Assembly (NCBI RefSeq): GCF_019656455.1
Contig: NZ_BPMK01000003.1
Span: forward strand, 124,001 to 188,000
Direction: 5' to 3'
DNA length: 64,000 bases
DNA from: Noviherbaspirillum aridicola
GTDB lineage: Bacteria > Pseudomonadota > Gammaproteobacteria > Burkholderiales > Burkholderiaceae_D
Notes under the pieces: generated by a model
The model's input: the letters and a program-made list of their open reading frames with translations, nothing else
Databases searched by the model: none
What the model was told of the DNA's origin: nothing
Translations under genes and position numbers: made by a program
Shown here: positions 36,279-44,459 of the stretch, piece after piece
Position numbering within the stretch: the first letter of the stretch is position 1
How the letters are laid out: each line of letters opens with the position of its first letter

Positions 36279-36346
36279 GGGGGTGCTTTCAATAGAATTC
36301 TTGCAAGACCGCGGCCCCGCATCGCGGGCCGCGTCGAAAAACGACA

Positions 36347-36376
36347 ATTGTAACCCTGCCGCATGGGCTTATCCAA
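36347..36376 (-). promoter_or_regulatory. candidate ychF promoter
   Basis: On the minus strand, TTGGAT (36376-36371), an 18-bp spacer and TACAAT (36352-36347) face ychF. A GC-rich hairpin (about 36310-36335) lies in the resulting leader, which is about 60 nt. Confidence 0.45.
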
Positions 36377-36390
36377 AGCGGCGGGACGGA

Positions 36391-37497
36391 TCAGAGCGGT
36401 TGCACAAGGGTCGGGTCGGGTTTCTCCACGAAGGCCGCCAGCGCGTCGCGCAGACGGCCGCTTTCGCCGATGGCCAGCCTCCAGTTGAGCACCCGGAAGT
36501 CATTGTTCTGTCCGTAGTAGTGGAAATCGTTGCGGTCGGGCAGCTTCCCGCGCGGCAGGGTCTGCAGGAAGGCCCGCGACGGTGAGACCAGGATCAGGTT
36601 GTCCAGCCATTCGCGGTTGGCGCCGGCCCCGGCGCGGCGCCAGGGCAGCGACTTGTCGAGCCAGCCGGGAACGATGCGGCTGCCGAAATGCGGATACAGC
36701 ACCAGCCCGCCTTCCGGATTGCCGGCCACGCGGGAGTAGGGCAGGGACAGGTGGTAATCGATCAGGCCGCCATCCCAGTACGTGCCTTCCGGCGCTTGGG
36801 CGATGCCGCGCACCGGCGTCATCGTGAAGGGCAGCGTGCCCGAGGCCAGCAGTGCGCGGCGCAGGTTGTCCGCGCCCAGCGGCGCGAAGCGGGTGTCGAA
36901 GTTGTCGAATTTCGCCTTCAGCCAGAACAGCGGGTCGCGGGCATCGCCGATGACGACGCGGCCGAGATGGTCGGCCAGCCGCGAACGCGCGGCGAGATTG
37001 CCGAGTACCGCCAGCCCGAAGCCGGCGGAAAGCATGAGATTGCGGCGCGGCGCCCTGAGCAGGCCGCGCCCGCGCGCGACCAGGATCTGCAGCCGGTGAT
37101 AGGGATGATTGACGATCTCGGATTCATATCCGTCGATCAGGCCGCCGAGCACGTTCTCGCAGGTCTCGGTCACGTATTCGGCGGACGGGCGGTGCGGATA
37201 GCGCTGGCTGCAGTACAGGTCGGCGAGGCGCTCGAAGGCGGCGGCCGGGTCCGCCTGGCAGGCGGCCGCCATGCGCCAGGCGCCGATCGAGGCGCCGATC
37301 AGCGTGCGCTCGCGCGGTGCGGACGGCAGCCAGCTGCCGAACAGCCACTGGTCGAGCTTCTGCAGGATGAGGCCTTTCGGCCCGCCGGCCGCGCCCGGCA
37401 CCACCGCGATATCGGCGGCGCGCAGACCGTGCTCGCGGATGTGGGCGAGCGCCTTCGGTCCGGCGTGGATATCGATTGCGTGCGCGGCGTTTTTCAT
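36391..37497 (-). CDS. patatin-like phospholipase family protein
   Basis: This 368-residue hydrolase-like protein has the oxyanion segment PGAAGGPKG (about 34-42), a nucleophile elbow GASIG with S70, and an aspartate in YWDGGLIDY to complete the Ser-Asp dyad. The rest is poorly conserved. No signal peptide is visible. Its ATG overlaps the pth stop (ATGA), so the two are co-translated. The substrate is unknown; a lipid acyl hydrolase is the family-level call. Confidence 0.85.
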   Translation of the reverse strand: MKNAAHAIDIHAGPKALAHIREHGLRAADIAVVPGAAGGPKGLILQKLDQWLFGSWLPSAPRERTLIGASIGAWRMAAACQADPAAAFERLADLYCSQRYPHRPSAEYVTETCENVLGGLIDGYESEIVNHPYHRLQILVARGRGLLRAPRRNLMLSAGFGLAVLGNLAARSRLADHLGRVVIGDARDPLFWLKAKFDNFDTRFAPLGADNLRRALLASGTLPFTMTPVRGIAQAPEGTYWDGGLIDYHLSLPYSRVAGNPEGGLVLYPHFGSRIVPGWLDKSLPWRRAGAGANREWLDNLILVSPSRAFLQTLPRGKLPDRNDFHYYGQNNDFRVLNWRLAIGESGRLRDALAAFVEKPDPTLVQPL

Positions 37498-38069
37498 TTG
37501 CCCGTATGCAGCTGCATCATCGCCGCTTCGAACTTGCCCTCGCAAAGCAGCGGGATGACATCGATGCTGCGCGAGATCGCTTCATCGATGAGCGGCTGTT
37601 CTTCCTTGCGCGGGCGATGCAGCACGAAGTCCACCACCGGCTGCTGGAGATTGAGCGTGCGGGGATGGCCGATGCCGATGCGCAGGCGCCAGTAGTCCTG
37701 CGTGCCGAGCGCCGCGGTGATGTCCTTGAGACCGTTGTGGCCGCCCGAGGAACCGCCGCGCTTGATCTTGGCGCTGCCCGGCGGCAGGTCGAGCTCGTCA
37801 TGCACGACCAGCACCTCGTCCGCCGCCATCTTGTAGAAGCGGGCGATGGCGCCGACCGACTGTCCCGACCGGTTCATGTAGGTCTGCGGTTCCAGCAGCC
37901 AGACTTCCTGGCCGGCGATGCGCGTCTTGCAGGCCAGCGCGTTGTAGCGCGACTCGCGCGCGAGCGCGCCGCGCGCCAGCTGGTCGACCAGCCAGAAGCC
38001 GGCGTTGTGGCGCGTGTGTTCATAATCCGGTCCCGGATTGCCGAGACCGACGATCAGGCGTATGGGCAT
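37494..38069 (-). CDS. pth: peptidyl-tRNA hydrolase
   Basis: Pth frees tRNA from prematurely released peptidyl-tRNA. The 191-residue enzyme has [18 protein letters not shown] (about 8-25, catalytic H21, N11 and N22), [20 protein letters not shown] and [15 protein letters not shown]. It lies after rplY on the same strand, a conserved order. A terminator separates them, so partial independence is likely. Confidence 0.96.
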   Translation of the reverse strand: MPIRLIVGLGNPGPDYEHTRHNAGFWLVDQLARGALARESRYNALACKTRIAGQEVWLLEPQTYMNRSGQSVGAIARFYKMAADEVLVVHDELDLPPGSAKIKRGGSSGGHNGLKDITAALGTQDYWRLRIGIGHPRTLNLQQPVVDFVLHRPRKEEQPLIDEAISRSIDVIPLLCEGKFEAAMMQLHTGK

Positions 38070-38160
38070 GCTTGCAAGGCCCGGCGGCGGAGCAGGGCGC
38101 TGTATGAGGAAAGCGGTGATTATCCCGGAATCGGGTATGTGGCGTCCAACGCGCGCACGA

Positions 38161-38191
38161 AAAGAAAAACCCCGCCGGAAGGGGCGGGGTT
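38161..38191 (-). terminator. intrinsic terminator after rplY
   Basis: On the minus strand, AACCCCGCC pairs with GGCGGGGTT (38183-38191 with 38168-38176), followed by TTTTTCTTT read from 38169 down. It lies 20 bp after the rplY stop. Confidence 0.85.
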
Positions 38192-38210
38192 CTTCGGGTG
38201 CGAAGCGAAA

Positions 38211-38813
38211 TTACTTGGCTTCGCCGCCTTCGGCTGCGGCGTCGTCGGCGGACTGCTGGCCGGCCGGCACGCTGGCGGTGGCGATGGTCAGGTTTTCCTG
38301 GCTCACCGCGGTCACGCCCTTGGGCAGCGCGAGGTCGGCCAGGTGGACCGAAGCGCCGGCCTCGACCTTGGACAGGTCGACTTCGATGAACTCGGGCAGG
38401 TCTGCCGGCAGGCAGGAGATGTCGAGTTCATTGATGACGTGGCTGATCACCGCGCCGCCCAGCTTCACGGCGGGCGAAACTTCGGCGTTCACGAAGTGCA
38501 GCGGCACCTTGACGTGGATCTTCTGGTTGGCGTCGACGCGCTGGAAATCGACGTGCAGCACCAGCTGCTTGAACGCGTGGGTCTGGAAGTCACGCAGCAG
38601 GACCTTCTCGGTCTTGCCATCGACTTCGAGGTCGAGGATCGAGGAGTGGAACGCCTCTTTCTTCAGCGCGTGGAACAGCGCGTTGTGGTCGAGGGCGATG
38701 GTGACCGGCGGGGTGTTGCCACCGTAGATGATGCCCGGGGTCTGGCCGGCGTTGCGCAGGCGGCGGCTCGCTCCGGTCCCCTGCTCTTTGCGCGGAAATG
38801 CGACTACTTTCAT
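38211..38813 (-). CDS. rplY: 50S ribosomal protein L25 / general stress protein Ctc
   Basis: L25 binds 5S rRNA. The 200-residue product is the long, two-domain Ctc form: an N-terminal 5S-binding barrel ([16 protein letters not shown], about 17-32) and a C-terminal domain to about 180. An Ala/Glu-rich tail ends at EGGEAK. Its ribosome site GGAG is about 6 nt before the ATG, with a palindrome just upstream. It lies after prs, separated by a terminator. Confidence 0.95.
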   Translation of the reverse strand: MKVVAFPRKEQGTGASRRLRNAGQTPGIIYGGNTPPVTIALDHNALFHALKKEAFHSSILDLEVDGKTEKVLLRDFQTHAFKQLVLHVDFQRVDANQKIHVKVPLHFVNAEVSPAVKLGGAVISHVINELDISCLPADLPEFIEVDLSKVEAGASVHLADLALPKGVTAVSQENLTIATASVPAGQQSADDAAAEGGEAK

Positions 38814-38831
38814 GGTTTAGCTCCAAATATG

Positions 38832-38875
38832 GCAAGGCCAGGCCTTGCGTTTAGGCCCCCCGCGACCAGGGGGCC
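38832..38875 (-). promoter_or_regulatory. two hairpins in the rplY leader
   Basis: Two stable stems lie between the prs terminator and rplY. One is GGCCCCC/GGGGGCC (38854-38860 with 38869-38875). The other is a palindrome GCAAGGCC-A-GGCCTTGC (38832-38848). The palindrome ends close to the rplY ribosome site. An autoregulatory leader is possible; no known motif was recognised. Confidence 0.45.
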
Positions 38876-38877
38876 AG

Positions 38878-38910
38878 AAAAACCTTCGCCCCGCGCGGGC
38901 GGGGTGAAGG
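38878..38910 (-). terminator. intrinsic terminator between prs and rplY
   Basis: On the minus strand, CCTTCACCCCGC (38910-38899) pairs with GCGGGGCGAAGG (38894-38883) with one A-C mismatch and loop CCGC. Five T follow (38882-38878). It may allow read-through into rplY. Confidence 0.8.
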
Positions 38911-38924
38911 TGAATGCAGAAAAC

Positions 38925-39875
38925 TTAGTCGGCGAACAGCAGGCTGACCGAATCGCCCTTGGTGATGCGCTTGATCGTCTCTGCCAGCAGGTCCGCGCAG
39001 GTGAGCTGGCGGATTTTGGTGCAGGCCCTGGCCGCGGCCGACAGCGGAATCGTGTCGGTGACGACCAGTTCGTCCAGCGGCGAGGTGGTGATGCGCTCGA
39101 TCGCGGGACCGGACAGCACCGGGTGCGTACAGTAGGCGATCACCTTCTTGGCGCCGCGCTCCTTGAGCACTTCGGCAGCCTTGGTCAGCGTGCCTGCGGT
39201 GTCGACCATGTCATCCATGATCACGCAGTTCCGGCCTTCGACTTCACCGATGATGTGCATCACCTCGGACACGTTGGCCTTGGGGCGGCGCTTGTCGATG
39301 ATCGCGAGATCGCAGTTCAGGCGCTTGGCCAGCGCGCGGGCGCGCACCACGCCGCCGACGTCCGGCGACACCACCAGCAGGTCGTCGTGATCCTTGGCGA
39401 TCAGGTCCGACAGCAGGACCGGCGACGCATAGATGTTGTCGACCGGGATATCGAAGAAGCCCTGGATCTGGTCCGCGTGCAGGTCCATGATCAGGACGCG
39501 GCCGACACCGGCCTGCTGCAGCATGTTGGCGACCACCTTGGCCGAGATCGCCACGCGCGCGGAACGCGGACGGCGGTCCTGGCGGGCATAGCCGAAATAG
39601 GGGATGGCGGCGGTGATCCTGCCGGCGGAAGCGCGCTTGAGCGCGTCGACCATCAGCATGATTTCCATCAGGTTGTCGTTGGTCGGTGCGCAGGTCGACT
39701 GCAGCACGAACACGTCCTTGCCGCGGACGTTCTCGTTGATCTCGACCATGACTTCGCCGTCGGAGAACTTGGAAACGACGGCCTTGCCGAGAGGGATGCC
39801 CAGCTGCTTGGCGACTCCTGCTGCCAGCTCCGGGTTAGCGTTGCCGGTGAAGATCATCAGGTTTTCAAGCGCCAT
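38925..39875 (-). CDS. prs: ribose-phosphate pyrophosphokinase
   Basis: Prs makes PRPP for nucleotide, histidine and tryptophan synthesis. The 316-residue enzyme has [26 protein letters not shown] (about 98-107), [17 protein letters not shown], and the PRPP loop [18 protein letters not shown] chose the ATG at 39875 ([18 protein letters not shown]), the universal start; the frame is open upstream. It lies after tRNA-Gln on the same strand. Confidence 0.97.
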   Translation of the reverse strand: MALENLMIFTGNANPELAAGVAKQLGIPLGKAVVSKFSDGEVMVEINENVRGKDVFVLQSTCAPTNDNLMEIMLMVDALKRASAGRITAAIPYFGYARQDRRPRSARVAISAKVVANMLQQAGVGRVLIMDLHADQIQGFFDIPVDNIYASPVLLSDLIAKDHDDLLVVSPDVGGVVRARALAKRLNCDLAIIDKRRPKANVSEVMHIIGEVEGRNCVIMDDMVDTAGTLTKAAEVLKERGAKKVIAYCTHPVLSGPAIERITTSPLDELVVTDTIPLSAAARACTKIRQLTCADLLAETIKRITKGDSVSLLFAD

Positions 39876-39906
39876 GGGACACCTAAGTGCAATAGATTGG
39901 AGTTGA

Positions 39907-39956
39907 AAAGCCGCCAAGCTTGACTGGTCTGTCTCGCATTGGCGGCTTTCTTTTTT
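39907..39956. terminator. terminator-like hairpin between tRNA-Gln and prs
   Basis: AAAGCCGCCAA (39907-39917) and TTGGCGGCTTT (39939-39949) form a perfect 11-bp stem with a 21-nt loop. The T-rich tail (TTTCTTTTTT) is on the plus strand, opposite to the flanking genes. On the minus strand only TTTT follows. It may act as a weak attenuator before prs and block antisense transcription. Confidence 0.5.
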
Positions 39957-39969
39957 GCTGCTGTTTTAA

Positions 39970-40046
39970 TGGCAGGGGAACAAGGATTCGAACCTTGGAA
40001 TGCCGGAATCAAAATCCGGTGCCTTAACCAACTTGGCGATTCCCCT
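39970..40046 (-). tRNA. tRNA-Gln (UUG)
   Basis: The minus strand folds as a full tRNA. The 7-bp acceptor stem is AGGGGAA/TTCCCCT with discriminator G and encoded CCA. The D arm is present, the anticodon stem CCGGA/TCCGG has loop TTTTGAT (anticodon TTG), and the T arm contains GGTTCGAATCC. It is 77 nt including CCA. Its first two bases overlap the ispE stop codon, so it is probably cut from an ispE-tRNA-prs transcript. Confidence 0.97.
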
Positions 40047-40977
40047 ACACAACCGTGTTGCCTGTCATCCTGTCCTGCGACAGCATGCCAGACGAATTCT
40101 GGCTTTTCGACTTCAGCAGATGCGAGAGCGGGTGGCGCTCGATCGACCTGGCCTTCCATGCTTTCCATTGCGGGTGCCCGGTCGACTGCGCAGCTTGCAC
40201 CACTGCGTCGGCGTCGCGTTCCTGCGCAAATGCGCAAAAAACACAGGCGCCCGAACCGGTCATTCTCGCATCCCCGTATTGCCTGAGCCATTTGAGGGCC
40301 TCGGACACCGGCGGAAAAAGCTTTTCAGCCACTGCTTGAAGATCGTTCTTTCCGAAGCGGGTGGGCGCTTCAGGAAAGTCCGTTATTCTGACGGGTTCCG
40401 AATCTCTTGTCAATTCCGGACTGGAAAAAATTGCGGCGGTGGGCACTTGCACCCCGGGTTCCAGCACCACGTACCAGCATTTAGGCGTCCTCACTTCGGC
40501 CAGCGCTTCGCCCACGCCTTCGGCGAATGCGTTGCGGCCGAAGATGAAGAACGGTACATCGGCGCCGAGGCGCAGTCCGAGCGCCATCAACTGCTCGCGA
40601 TCGAGCCCGGCCTGCCACAGGTGGTTCAGGGTGATCAGCGTGGTGGCCGCGTCGGACGAGCCGCCGCCCAGCCCGCCGCCCATCGGCAGGCGCTTGCGCA
40701 CCGCGATGTCGGCGCCGGCCCCGCGCTTGTCCGGCACCGCCTGCTGCAGCAGGCGCGCCGCGCGCACGACGAGGTCGCTGTCTTCCGGCACGCCTTCGAC
40801 TTCGGTGACGCGGCGGATCACGCCGTCGTCGCGCAGGCTGAAATCCAGGCTGTCGCCCACGTCGAGCAACTGGAACACCGTCTGCAGCAGATGGTAGCCA
40901 TCGGCCCGGCGCCCGGTGACGTGCAGGAAAAGATTGAGTTTGGCCGGAGCCGGGCAGTTCTTCAGGACGCTTGCCAT
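40045..40977 (-). CDS. ispE: 4-diphosphocytidyl-2-C-methyl-D-erythritol kinase IspE
   Basis: IspE phosphorylates CDP-methylerythritol in the MEP isoprenoid pathway. The 310-residue GHMP kinase has [22 protein letters not shown] (in parts, about 8-29), the ATP loop [14 protein letters not shown] (about 98-111) and [11 protein letters not shown]-terminal tail of about 25 residues (after HPLSHLL) exceeds the usual end and runs into the tRNA gene, where its TAG lies at 40047-40045. It overlaps the end of lolB by 16 bp. Confidence 0.95.
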   Translation of the reverse strand: MASVLKNCPAPAKLNLFLHVTGRRADGYHLLQTVFQLLDVGDSLDFSLRDDGVIRRVTEVEGVPEDSDLVVRAARLLQQAVPDKRGAGADIAVRKRLPMGGGLGGGSSDAATTLITLNHLWQAGLDREQLMALGLRLGADVPFFIFGRNAFAEGVGEALAEVRTPKCWYVVLEPGVQVPTAAIFSSPELTRDSEPVRITDFPEAPTRFGKNDLQAVAEKLFPPVSEALKWLRQYGDARMTGSGACVFCAFAQERDADAVVQAAQSTGHPQWKAWKARSIERHPLSHLLKSKSQNSSGMLSQDRMTGNTVV

Positions 40978-41564
40978 GAGTCGATTACGATGCGGATGGA
41001 TACCTCGCCCGCCTGTTCCGTGCTGCGGGAGAGATCGATGCGGCGCGGCCGGCCCTCGTCGGACCAGGCGGCGTAGTGAATGCGCCAGCCGTCATGGGTG
41101 AGGACCTGGTCCCGGCGCGGCGAGGCAATGAAGCGCCGGCCGTCGCTGTCGGTGGCGAAGCCCTGCAGCCATTCGCGCATGCCGGCCACGGGCAGCGGCC
41201 AGCCGAGCGCCTCGGCGGTGAGAGTGTCGACATCCGGCGCGACCCGCATGGGCTGCCCGGGCTGCGCCATGGTGGCGCCGGCGGGACCGGCCTCGATCAC
41301 CGCCACCGTCTGGCCGAGCGGGGACAGCAGCGTGACCCCGGTGCGCTCCGGCGCCTGCGCCCAGACGAAACTGCCGTGCACCGATTCTTCCTTTTGCGTG
41401 CCCTGATAGCGCACCGACAGCCGGCCACCAAGCTCCAGCCGCGCATGATAGTCGCGCTGGGCGGCGGCGGCCGGCGCCGCGCCGGGCGGGGGCAGGGCCG
41501 CGCAGCCAGCCAGCGCCAGGCTGGACGCCACGAGCGCCAGCCGCAACGGGCAAGCCCACGTCAT
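40962..41564 (-). CDS. lolB: outer-membrane lipoprotein receptor LolB
   Basis: LolB accepts lipoproteins from LolA and inserts them in the outer membrane. The 200-residue product has a lipoprotein signal (LALAGC, lipidated C21) and the LolB fold with [35 protein letters not shown], and [15 protein letters not shown]. It overlaps both neighbours (ATGA with the TPR gene, 16 bp with ispE). lolB-ispE-prs is a conserved order. Confidence 0.93.
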   Translation of the reverse strand: MTWACPLRLALVASSLALAGCAALPPPGAAPAAAAQRDYHARLELGGRLSVRYQGTQKEESVHGSFVWAQAPERTGVTLLSPLGQTVAVIEAGPAGATMAQPGQPMRVAPDVDTLTAEALGWPLPVAGMREWLQGFATDSDGRRFIASPRRDQVLTHDGWRIHYAAWSDEGRPRRIDLSRSTEQAGEVSIRIVIDSWQAS

Positions 41565-43369
41565 AGCCTGACGTTGAGCCGCGCCAGCGTGCTCTTGAGA
41601 GTGTCGTTCTGCGGATCCTTGTTCTGCGCGTCGCGCCACAGCTTCTGCGCATCGTCGCGCTGGCCGCGTACCCACAGCACCTCGCCGAGATGCGCCGCGA
41701 TCTCGACGTCGGGGCGCAGCTCGTAGGCGCGCCGCAGCAGCGCCTCCGCTTCCTTCAGGCGGCCGAGCCGGAACTGCACCCAGCCCATGCTATCCAGGAT
41801 GAAGGGATCGTCGGGCGCCAGCTTGAGGGCCTTTTCGATGAGGGTGTAGGCTTCGTCGAGGCGGATGTTGCGCTCCGCCAGCGAATAGCCGAGCGCGTTG
41901 TAGGCGTGCTGGTTCTCCGGCGCCAGCTGCATGATCTTGCGCAGCGAGGTTTCCATTTCTTCCCACAGGCTGCTCTTCTCGGCCAGCATCGCGTAGTCGT
42001 ACAGCAGGTCGGTGCTCGTCGGGAAGCGCTTGAGACCCTGCGTGAGCACCTCGAGCGCCGCCGGCAGCTGGTTGTTGTCCCGCAGGAGCTGGCCCTCGGC
42101 GATGATCAGCTGGGCCTGTTCGCGCTCGCCTTCGGCGGGCAGGTCGCGCAGCAGCTTGCGGGCCGCCTCGAGCTCGCCGCGCTTGGCCATGACCTGGGCG
42201 CGCTTGAGCTGCGCCTGCAGATAGGCTTCGCCCGGTTCGATCTGTTCCAGCCACTTCAGCACCGCGGCACTGTCCTTGCGCTCTTCCGCGATCTGCGCCA
42301 GCAGCAGCAGGGCCTGCGAGGGATCGCGGTCCTCGTCCGGCTTTTCTTCCACCACGGCGAGATAGTCGGTCAGGTAGCGTTCCGCCGCCTTCAGGTCATT
42401 CGTCTGCGCCGCCAGCACGCCGAGTGCGTAAAGCGAGGTCGCGTCCTTCGGGTCGTTCTTGAGCAGCGCTTCGAAGTCGCGCCGGGCCCTGCCGTATTCC
42501 TTCATCTCGACCAGCATGCGGGCATGGGCGAGGCGCACGTCGCGCGAATTCGGGTAGCGGTTCAGGAAATCCTGCAGCCGCTTGACCGCGGCCTCCTTGT
42601 CGGGCGTGACCTGGGCCAGCGCCAGCGCGGCGAGTTCGGAATCGGGCTTGATACGCAGGGCCGCCTCGGCTTCCTTGCGTGCGCGCTCGGCGTCGCCGTT
42701 GCCGAACGCGGCCTGCGCCAGCGCGAGCCGCGCTTCCGGCAGATCGCCGTACGGCGCGAGCACGTCTTCCAGCAGCGCGAAGGCGGCCGCCTTGTCCTTT
42801 GCCCGGGCCAGCAGTCGCTGCATCTGGAAGGCCAGCAGGCCGCGGGTCTGCGGACGGGCTTCCTTCAGACGCTGTTCGAGTATCGGCCTGGCTTCGGCCA
42901 GGTTTTCGCCGAGGATGGCGAAGCTCAGGTAGTACTGCGCCGCCTCGTCGGATTCGGGGGCGATGGTACGCCAGAGGCGCACCGCGGCCATGGCTTCATC
43001 CACCTGCTTGGCGGCCAGCGCGATCTCCGCCGCGCGCCGGGCCAGGCGCGGGTCGCGGGTCTGCTGCGCCGCGCTCATCACCGTCACATAGGCCGACTGC
43101 CATTCGCCGCGCTGCAGCGCGATCTCGGAGCTCAGCAGCTTGAACAGCAGTTCCTCGGTGAGTTCCGCCGCGGGCAGGTTTTCCTCCTGCTTGTCTTCCT
43201 CGGATGCATTGCCGCGCGCGGCCTGCGAAAGGGCGACCTTCTTGGTCCGGCCCTGCGACGAAGCGGTCTGCTCCGAGGCCAGCGGCGGAATGTCGGTCTT
43301 CTGCGGCGCCTTGCTTGCGCATGCCGCCAGGACCAGCGGCAGCGTTACAATGAGAAGCGTGTTTTTCAA
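41561..43369 (-). CDS. tetratricopeptide-repeat lipoprotein
   Basis: This 602-residue lipoprotein (LVLAAC, lipidated C17) has a long array of TPR helices from about 70 to 590. Clear repeats include LYALGVLAAQTNDLKAAERYLTDYL and HAYNALGYSLAERNIRLDEAYTLIEKALKLAPDDP (partly quoted). The start is TTG at 43369; no ATG precedes the lipobox. TPR proteins beside lolB are common in proteobacteria, so a scaffold at the outer membrane is plausible, but no partner is known from sequence. Confidence 0.88.
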   Translation of the reverse strand: MKNTLLIVTLPLVLAACASKAPQKTDIPPLASEQTASSQGRTKKVALSQAARGNASEEDKQEENLPAAELTEELLFKLLSSEIALQRGEWQSAYVTVMSAAQQTRDPRLARRAAEIALAAKQVDEAMAAVRLWRTIAPESDEAAQYYLSFAILGENLAEARPILEQRLKEARPQTRGLLAFQMQRLLARAKDKAAAFALLEDVLAPYGDLPEARLALAQAAFGNGDAERARKEAEAALRIKPDSELAALALAQVTPDKEAAVKRLQDFLNRYPNSRDVRLAHARMLVEMKEYGRARRDFEALLKNDPKDATSLYALGVLAAQTNDLKAAERYLTDYLAVVEEKPDEDRDPSQALLLLAQIAEERKDSAAVLKWLEQIEPGEAYLQAQLKRAQVMAKRGELEAARKLLRDLPAEGEREQAQLIIAEGQLLRDNNQLPAALEVLTQGLKRFPTSTDLLYDYAMLAEKSSLWEEMETSLRKIMQLAPENQHAYNALGYSLAERNIRLDEAYTLIEKALKLAPDDPFILDSMGWVQFRLGRLKEAEALLRRAYELRPDVEIAAHLGEVLWVRGQRDDAQKLWRDAQNKDPQNDTLKSTLARLNVRL

Positions 43370-43590
43370 GGGGATTTCCCGAAGATTAAAGCTGTGGGCA
43401 TTTTACGCCCAATGTCCGGCGGACGCGCCCGCGCCGCCTTGCCTGTCCTGCCCGTCCCGCCTGCTGGTTGGTGGCGGGGAGTCGCGCGGTGTTCCCCGCG
43501 ATCCGTTTTTTTCCGGCCGCCGGCGTGTCGCGTAGAGATAGCACGGCCGCGCGGCGTCAAATTTGTCATTCTGCAAAAAGCCAGCCTTCC

Positions 43591-44412
43591 ATGCCCGAAT
43601 TGCCCGAAGTCGAAGTCACCCGCCGCGGTGTCGCACCGCACCTGGAGGAGCGCGAGGTAAGCGATGTCATCCTGCGCCATACCGGCCTGCGCTGGCCTTT
43701 TCCGCCGCGGTTGCCGGATCTGCTGCGCGGACGGCGCATCCTGTCCACCGGGCGCCGCGGCAAATACCTGCTGATCCGGTTCGCGCACGGCACGCTGATC
43801 ATGCATCTCGGCATGTCCGGCCACCTGCGCATCCTGCCGGCGGGCACGCCGCCGCAGAAACACGATCATGTCGACCTGGTGCTCGGCGATGTCATGCTGC
43901 GTATGACAGACCCCCGCCGTTTCGGTGCCGTGCTCTGGCATGGCGTCGAGGAGGGGGCGCTGGAGGAGCACCTGCTGCTGCGCGGCCTCGGTGTCGAGCC
44001 GCTGGAGGAGGGATTCGACGGCGCCCTGCTGTACAGGATGACCCGCCGGCGTGCCGCGCCGATCAAGCAGGTGTTGCTTGCGGGAGACATTGTCGTCGGC
44101 GTCGGCAATATATATGCATCGGAAAGCCTGTTCCGGGCGGGCATCAATCCCAGGACCGCGGCACATCGCATCGGGCTGGCGCGCTATGAAAAGCTCGCGG
44201 CGGCGATTCGCGAGATTCTCGCCGCTTCGATCGAAAAAGGGGGCAGCACGCTGCGGGATTTCAGGGCCGCCGACGGCAGGCCGGGGTACTTCCAGCAGAC
44301 GTACTTCGTGTATGACCGCGCGGGCGAGGACTGCCGTATCTGCGGCGGCGCCGTGCGTCAACTGACCCAGGGCCAGCGTTCCACCTTCTATTGCCCAAAT
44401 TGTCAAAAGTAG
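43591..44412 (+). CDS. mutM: formamidopyrimidine-DNA glycosylase MutM
   Basis: MutM removes 8-oxoguanine from DNA. The 273-residue enzyme has the catalytic N-terminal PELPEVE (Pro2, Glu3), the lyase-assisting Lys in GRRGKYLLI, the helix-two-turn-helix segment [13 protein letters not shown], and a C-terminal zinc finger CRICGG...CPNCQK. It is divergent from the TPR gene and is followed 47 bp later by a dynamin-like gene, then mutY. Confidence 0.97.
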   Translation: MPELPEVEVTRRGVAPHLEEREVSDVILRHTGLRWPFPPRLPDLLRGRRILSTGRRGKYLLIRFAHGTLIMHLGMSGHLRILPAGTPPQKHDHVDLVLGDVMLRMTDPRRFGAVLWHGVEEGALEEHLLLRGLGVEPLEEGFDGALLYRMTRRRAAPIKQVLLAGDIVVGVGNIYASESLFRAGINPRTAAHRIGLARYEKLAAAIREILAASIEKGGSTLRDFRAADGRPGYFQQTYFVYDRAGEDCRICGGAVRQLTQGQRSTFYCPNCQK

Positions 44413-44459
44413 GATCGGGTGCTAGATTGCTGCCTATCACTCTGAACACCGGGGAAAAC

